Assembly (NCBI GenBank): GCA_973895155.1
Contig: OZ316894.1
Coordinates: 25,110,001 to 25,174,000 of the forward strand
Reading direction: 5' to 3'
Source of the DNA: Marsupella aquatica
Taxonomy: Eukaryota > Marchantiophyta
DNA: 64,000 nt
The translations under genes and the position numbers were made by a program. Below, piece after piece: positions 59,301 to 64,000 of this stretch. A model generated the notes under the pieces. That model was not told where the DNA came from. It worked only from the letters and a program-made list of their open reading frames with translations, and searched no databases. Every line of letters starts with the position of its first letter. Within the stretch, counting starts at the first letter, position 1.

Positions 59301-61368
59301 TTACCTCTTTTGTCAAAATAGAAGAGACTGGTAACAGAGAGATAGAGATCCTACAAACATGGCTAGTCTTGGAAAGTCGTCACTCTCACTCCATTGTGAG
59401 CGACGGGACCCGCAACAACTCACTTTCTTTCGAGCTGAACAAGTAGAACCACTTTCAGCGCCACGTTAAGCATCATTGGGCATCACTCAACAGCTGGGCC
59501 CAGTCAAATGATACCCCTGACCAGGTGGAAAAGAGAATTTATGCCGTAATATGGCACTGGTCCCGAACTCTCTCAGTGCTGACTACGAAATCGAATCTTC
59601 ATCAGGCTCACTCACTTCCAAAGTTCCAAACACTAAGCCCAACTCGTCCACTGAAATCCCATAAATTGCTGGGATAGACGGACATTTATGCAGCAGGAGC
59701 TCAATGATGAGTGAGTCGAGTCCGGATTTCCGTCTGTTCCTACTCCCCTCTTAAACAAAATGTCTGACCGACTACTCGGATGTTTGTTACCGTTTCCTGG
59801 CCGAGAATTGGGTTCAATGTTTCTGCTCACCTACTAAGTTGGTTGTCGTCGCCAGAATTCAGATTGCCTCCTCTCTCAAGAGAATGATTGTCATACAATT
59901 CTGATGTTTGTTGTCGATCGTACGTTTGTTGGCCACCTTTTCAAAGCTTATCTGTCATCGTCCTTCGGGGTGTGTGATTCTCCTTCGACACCGGCGCATG
60001 TCACGATTACAGACGGAGTTCTCCATTTGTTGTTTCGGAATGACTATTGAGCTTCAAGCATATAGCCACTTGCATACACTGTAGAGATAGTCTCCATCAG
60101 TTCTCTACCTGTTCACACCCTCGACACAAGTACGTATTTCCTGAGAGTAACTCAACTTTTGCTGCAGCTTGATTACCAAGGGAAATCCGAGTTCCAGAGT
60201 TTCGAGCCGCCCATTTCTAGCTACGTACAGTGTGCTCATGTGTCGTAGTGCACATACTTTTCCATTTCTCTTCGTTTGTTGTGGAGTCTTTGACACGGAA
60301 CTCGAACCTTTCTGTGTTGTACGTAAATTTAGCCGGCTTCTGGACTAACTTGTTACTGAAATCAAAGGTCGTCGATCAGGCCCACTTGATATAGAGAAAG
60401 TTTGCTCTATGCTGTCCCCGCCTGTGACGGCTATCACCAGCATACATTTTCTTTGCGCTGTCCGCCTATCACTGTAGGGCCTGCAGCATTCTATCAATTA
60501 GAATTTGCACGTAGCGGGATTGGAACGTAGAGTAAGGGAACAAACTCAGATGGTGGAGGCTCGAGTACTGTCACGACCACAAGTCTGATATTATGGACAG
60601 TACGTGTCATTCTTTTAGTTCGGATCCGTTGGGATATGTAGTCGACCTTACCATTTGAATTCAGGTTGTTTTTCTTTGTGGTCATTTCTTCTCGTTACTT
60701 GACGTGAGAGGTTGAAGTCTGTTCTAATACCTCCTAAGATTGAAGCAGAAGGGTAGCTCTTGATTAGGAAGCCTAGTCAAAGTATCCTTGAAGTAGAAGT
60801 GTCATGTTGAAGATCGTCCAGAGCGAAGAAAAAGAAAATGCATACGAGGATAGGTATTACTTCACGTGAGGCATACCAGCTCATCTAGGAGATTGTTTAC
60901 TGTTTCGACGTTGACTCTCCTAAGTTGGTCTAGTTTGAGGCCTTTGATGTATCACAGAAGAGAACAAAGAACTTTCTTAACAGCGTTATCGTCGTCGAAC
61001 TGTGTGCGACTTGCGTTTTCTTTCGGGTTTTTTTTGGGTACGTTTACGTGTGTTTCTGGGAAGCATGCAAATTAGTTAACAGGCTCACGTAAATTATAGA
61101 TGCACTTGAGCGATACTACTTAAACTGTATAGCTAAAATGTCAATGTACCCTCTTCAATCCACATTAATTTGTTGCACTAAAGCTCTCAGTGATATTGTA
61201 AGTTGATTTTTGATGAACATGGACATGGATGAGATCACGGTAACAAGGAAATTTGAGGAGCAACTTCACGCTGAGCACTTGCTCGATTGCCCTGGACCTC
61301 AAACAGCTCGATTTTACTTTGTAAGATAAAGAGTGATGTTACCTATTTGAGTCACAGGACATTAGCCG

Positions 61369-61541
61369 TGTGTTGTCACAGTGCGAGATTCTATGATCAG
61401 TAAGGATTTGAAGCGTAAAGGAACAAACTGAGGTGGTGGATATATGTCCTGTGTGCTGTCACAGTGCGAGATTCTATGATCAGTAAGACGATTCTATGAT
61501 CAGTAAGGACTTGAAGCGTAAAGGAACAAACTCAGGTGGTG
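61369..61541. repeat. Recent tandem duplication with nested 20-bp duplication
   Basis: GTG.TGTCACAGTGCGAGA followed by TTCTATGATCAGTAAG and TTGAAGCGTAAAGGAACAAA occurs at 61369-61432 and 61453-61533. In the second copy GATTCTATGATCAGTAAG is itself repeated (61469 and 61489 region). The low divergence suggests a young event. Confidence 0.75.
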
Positions 61542-61872
61542 GAGGCCCGAGTAATGTCAGAATCACAATTATGAATTTGTTGATAGTATCATTTTTGAAG
61601 TTCCTACATATACGTGGGCCTTCCCCATTTGAACTTGTTCTAGCCGCTACAGAAATGCCAACAAAATGCCCATCCTAGTCAACTACAAGAGCCACCAAAG
61701 ATTCAACTTCTTTCGAGTGATACAAGCAAATTTTGGAGGCTCGACTTGGACCTGCGCGCCCTCTTGATTTAGTACGCCAATGGCCGAGCTTAGAGTCTTC
61801 AGTTCTTTGAAGAGGGAAGTATATCATATACAGCTCGGTTCTCGAAAGGCGGGTTCAATCTAGTGATTTCCT

Positions 61873-62298
61873 TCATGGGTACGTCGCGGTCATGCATTTC
61901 TCATGAGCTAACAAATAATAGAACTTTGTCAGGTCTATAATTCGATTATACTTGTGTGTTTCATATCGTGAGACAGTACGTATTTCGGTGTTCTTCATTG
62001 CAAAGTAATAGCCGTATTTGCTGGCAGACATATAGTTATGTTGGTTTCGTTGTCGAACTGTGCAAACCACGATATGATAATGAACTACAATCCCCAGCTT
62101 GACTACATTCCTTCTAATTCCTTTCGCGAGTGAAGCTAGATCTGTTGATTTTGTGAGAGACCTGCACAGACCGTTCAGATGTTGAAGGGAACTTCGGGCC
62201 TGTGCGACAGATTCGCTACTTAGTGGAGAAAAGGTATTAAGCTCCAAACTCCAACGTGCGGGAAAGGAAGTCACGGTAGAATCCTTGCAGCTCTTCAT
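61873..62298 (-). CDS. Hypothetical ORF (141 codons), possible exon
   Basis: Starts at ATG 62298. The first half (for example SLELNTFSPLSSESVAQARS and LCRSLTKSTDLASLAK) has an ordinary soluble-protein composition. The second half is richer in Tyr and Lys and less convincing, as if reading into an intron. No family recognised, and no splice model can be supported from sequence alone. Confidence 0.25.
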   Translation of the reverse strand: MKSCKDSTVTSFPARWSLELNTFSPLSSESVAQARSSLQHLNGLCRSLTKSTDLASLAKGIRRNVVKLGIVVHYHIVVCTVRQRNQHNYMSASKYGYYFAMKNTEIRTVSRYETHKYNRIIDLTKFYYLLAHEKCMTATYP

Positions 62299-63607
62299 GT
62301 TCCGATTTCTGCTTCCTTTGTGCGGTTATCTCGACTAGTATCTGAAATTGCATCGTGTCTCAATTGCTATTCTCATGACTCACCCCGGTCATGTTTCATT
62401 CACTCTTGGTAGTTTTTAACTATTGTTATCAGAATCGATCTTCTGTCACTCTTTAGTTTTAATGGTAGTCTTTCGAGACGTCGATCTCGTGTAGTTGTGT
62501 TGTCAATCTTGTCAATCGACTTACTTGCATCATCTTTGTTGTCGGACCAAAGCTTTGGAGTCGAGTTCGCGTGATGGTACTCGTAATTCGTGTATTATTC
62601 CACTTTCACTTCGTCGCTAAAGGTTATAAAGAACTCGCTTACTATCAGACTGTCATGAAGTACTGACAGATGTTTTGGTGTATTTGCGGCGAAGCTGCTA
62701 TTCTCTCCAGCTGCAGCTCAACGGGACACCGGAGGCTCCCGATTCCCCCGCGTTTGCGCAAGTCGGAGAAAAGTTGATCAGGAACGAGGATGGATCATGC
62801 ATGGGACCGGGCATGGGACTGTACATTTATGTTGGATTGGCTAGAGAGGGAGTGACAGATGTAGGAAAAAGTGATCTCTTACGAGTATATTGTTCAACCT
62901 TCTGATTATGAAAGAAGCGAATGCGGCAATTTGCCGAGCTTATTCGATGACTGTACCTGTGTTCGACCTTGTTCCTGACTTCAAATGTATGGAATCCCAG
63001 TGCAAATTAAGCAGAACTCTCGATCTCCTTTGTAATCTAACGACTTGCGGACATAAAAGTGGTCATGACCTCCCTTGTTTCGAAAGCGTTCGGCATTTTC
63101 AATTGGTGCTGTCAACGCTACTGATCGCCTCCTTTTGTGGACATCTGACTCGGTGGGTGAAGGTCGGGGGCAGCATGAGGTCTGTGAAGATTCACAAAGT
63201 GGATTCTCCTCATTTCGTGGTGGAGAGCTGACTCGTCGGGTCAAGTTACGACAAAGCTTCACATCATTTTTGAACGTTTAGCTCGTGGCAAAAATGTTTG
63301 CACAAAAATATTTGTGCATAATGGGCACAAAATACTTTCAGTTATTAGAGTAGTTACGGGTCTAGTTAGGGACTCTTGTTCATTGCACCAGATTCTTTTG
63401 TATACACTTTTGGAGTGCATTATGTGATATAATAATAACTCAGGTCTAGTTTTGAGGGGCTCTTATTGCCCATAATGCTCCAAAACGAGTAGCTTAGTAC
63501 ACTTAAACCCCGAGAGATTTGTCTTTGTTCTAGTTTTTATAAATGGTGAGCGGAATCTTCCTAAAAAAGAGATAATCTTGATCAGGGCATTACGAAATAT
63601 AATGCCC

Positions 63608-63854
63608 CCTTTGGGGTTTCACTTCCACAAAAATGACATATCAGGTGTAACGAAAGATAAGGTTCTAAGAGAAAATTTAAGAATTTTTGCAGAAAAACAA
63701 TAGAGTATTTTAAATTCAATTTTGAGACTTATAAGAATATTATGATCAATTCTATAAGGGTTAAAAAATAAATATTTTTCTTGCATTTTAGGGGGTCCGA
63801 GGCCTAAAAATGTAGCAGGTGATGGGGAGGTCCCCATATAGTGAGACCCCCGAT
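63608..63854. mobile_element. MITE-family member with perfect 8-bp target duplication
   Basis: Left end CCTTTGGGGTTTCACTTCC, right end CCATATAGTGAGACCCCCGAT. Flanked by TAATGCCC at 63600-63607 and 63855-63862. The body closely matches 55009-55303 (AGAATTTTTGCAGAAAAACAATAG, CATTTTAGGGGGTCCGAGG). Confidence 0.85.
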
Positions 63855-64000
63855 TAATGCCCTTTAATATACAAACCAAAACATTGCAAAGGGCATGAGG
63901 TACGCCGGCTGCTAGTCTACCTAACATTCACTTCTAGGAGTCACTGGATTAGCATTGACCTGAACTCCTACAGCCAGTTCCCTCTCCTGGAATATTTGAA
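63855..64000. other. Window end, nothing recognised
   Basis: Short flank after the MITE target duplication. No feature visible. Confidence 0.4.

Larger units (their letters stand above)
59301..63607. other. Less AT-rich region without recognised gene
   Basis: Sequence style differs from the flanks (many CG dinucleotides such as GTCGTCGCC and TTCGCGTG). Open stretches include 61873-62298 (minus, 141 codons, protein-like for about the first 75), 62675-62905 (plus, with LQLQLNGTPEAPDSPAFAQ) and 63075-63281 (plus), none recognised. It could hold untranslated exons or a decayed gene. A diverged duplication links 60510-60665 and 61405-61640 (GGAACAAACTCAG.TGGTGGAGG). Confidence 0.4.

Overview
The window is nuclear DNA of a land plant. 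It has spliced genes with GT/AG introns, one gene encodes a plastid-type Calvin-cycle enzyme with a transit peptide, and the rest is dominated by plant-type Copia, PIF/Harbinger, LINE and MITE remnants. I cannot fix the species. A seed-free plant such as a bryophyte, lycophyte or fern is a guess from the intact plant carboxypeptidase Q-type gene and the overall style, not something the sequence proves.

Gene-bearing part (about 2.4-25.6 kb). A 12-exon gene (2461-7743) encodes a 508-residue secreted M28 peptidase of the carboxypeptidase Q type. A single-exon gene (11153-11734) encodes a 193-residue protein with a plastid-like N-terminus and no function I can name. A 9-exon gene (21823-25543) encodes chloroplast ribulose-phosphate 3-epimerase (283 residues). 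About 11.7 kb upstream of the epimerase, at 9834-10600, lies a second copy of only its 5' end: leader, transit-peptide exon, splice donor and part of intron 1.

Between that duplicate and the epimerase sits a decayed Copia LTR retrotransposon (13255-20082) with two LTRs, a 5-bp target duplication, primer-binding site, gag and pol. Its reverse transcriptase is split by a solo LTR of another family (17627-18420), which itself carries a 328-bp MITE (17752-18079). The sequence therefore shows a three-level insertion history.

Repeat-rich part (about 25.6-64 kb). I recognise no intact protein gene here. It contains a PIF/Harbinger transposase pseudogene (32583-33640), a truncated LINE on the minus strand (about 40548-41560), LTR remnants, tRNA-derived SINE-like units, a long inverted repeat (36690-37206), several short tandem duplications, and at least five more members of the MITE family, two of which have perfect 8-bp target duplications. 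The most unusual structure is a field at 42961-43924 in which the palindrome GATAAATTTATC and close variants recur about 13 times, first inside 74-bp tandem units and then at about 56-bp spacing, next to a palindromic TATA box on the minus strand. The last part (59.3-63.3 kb) looks like lower-copy sequence with several open stretches but no family I can identify.
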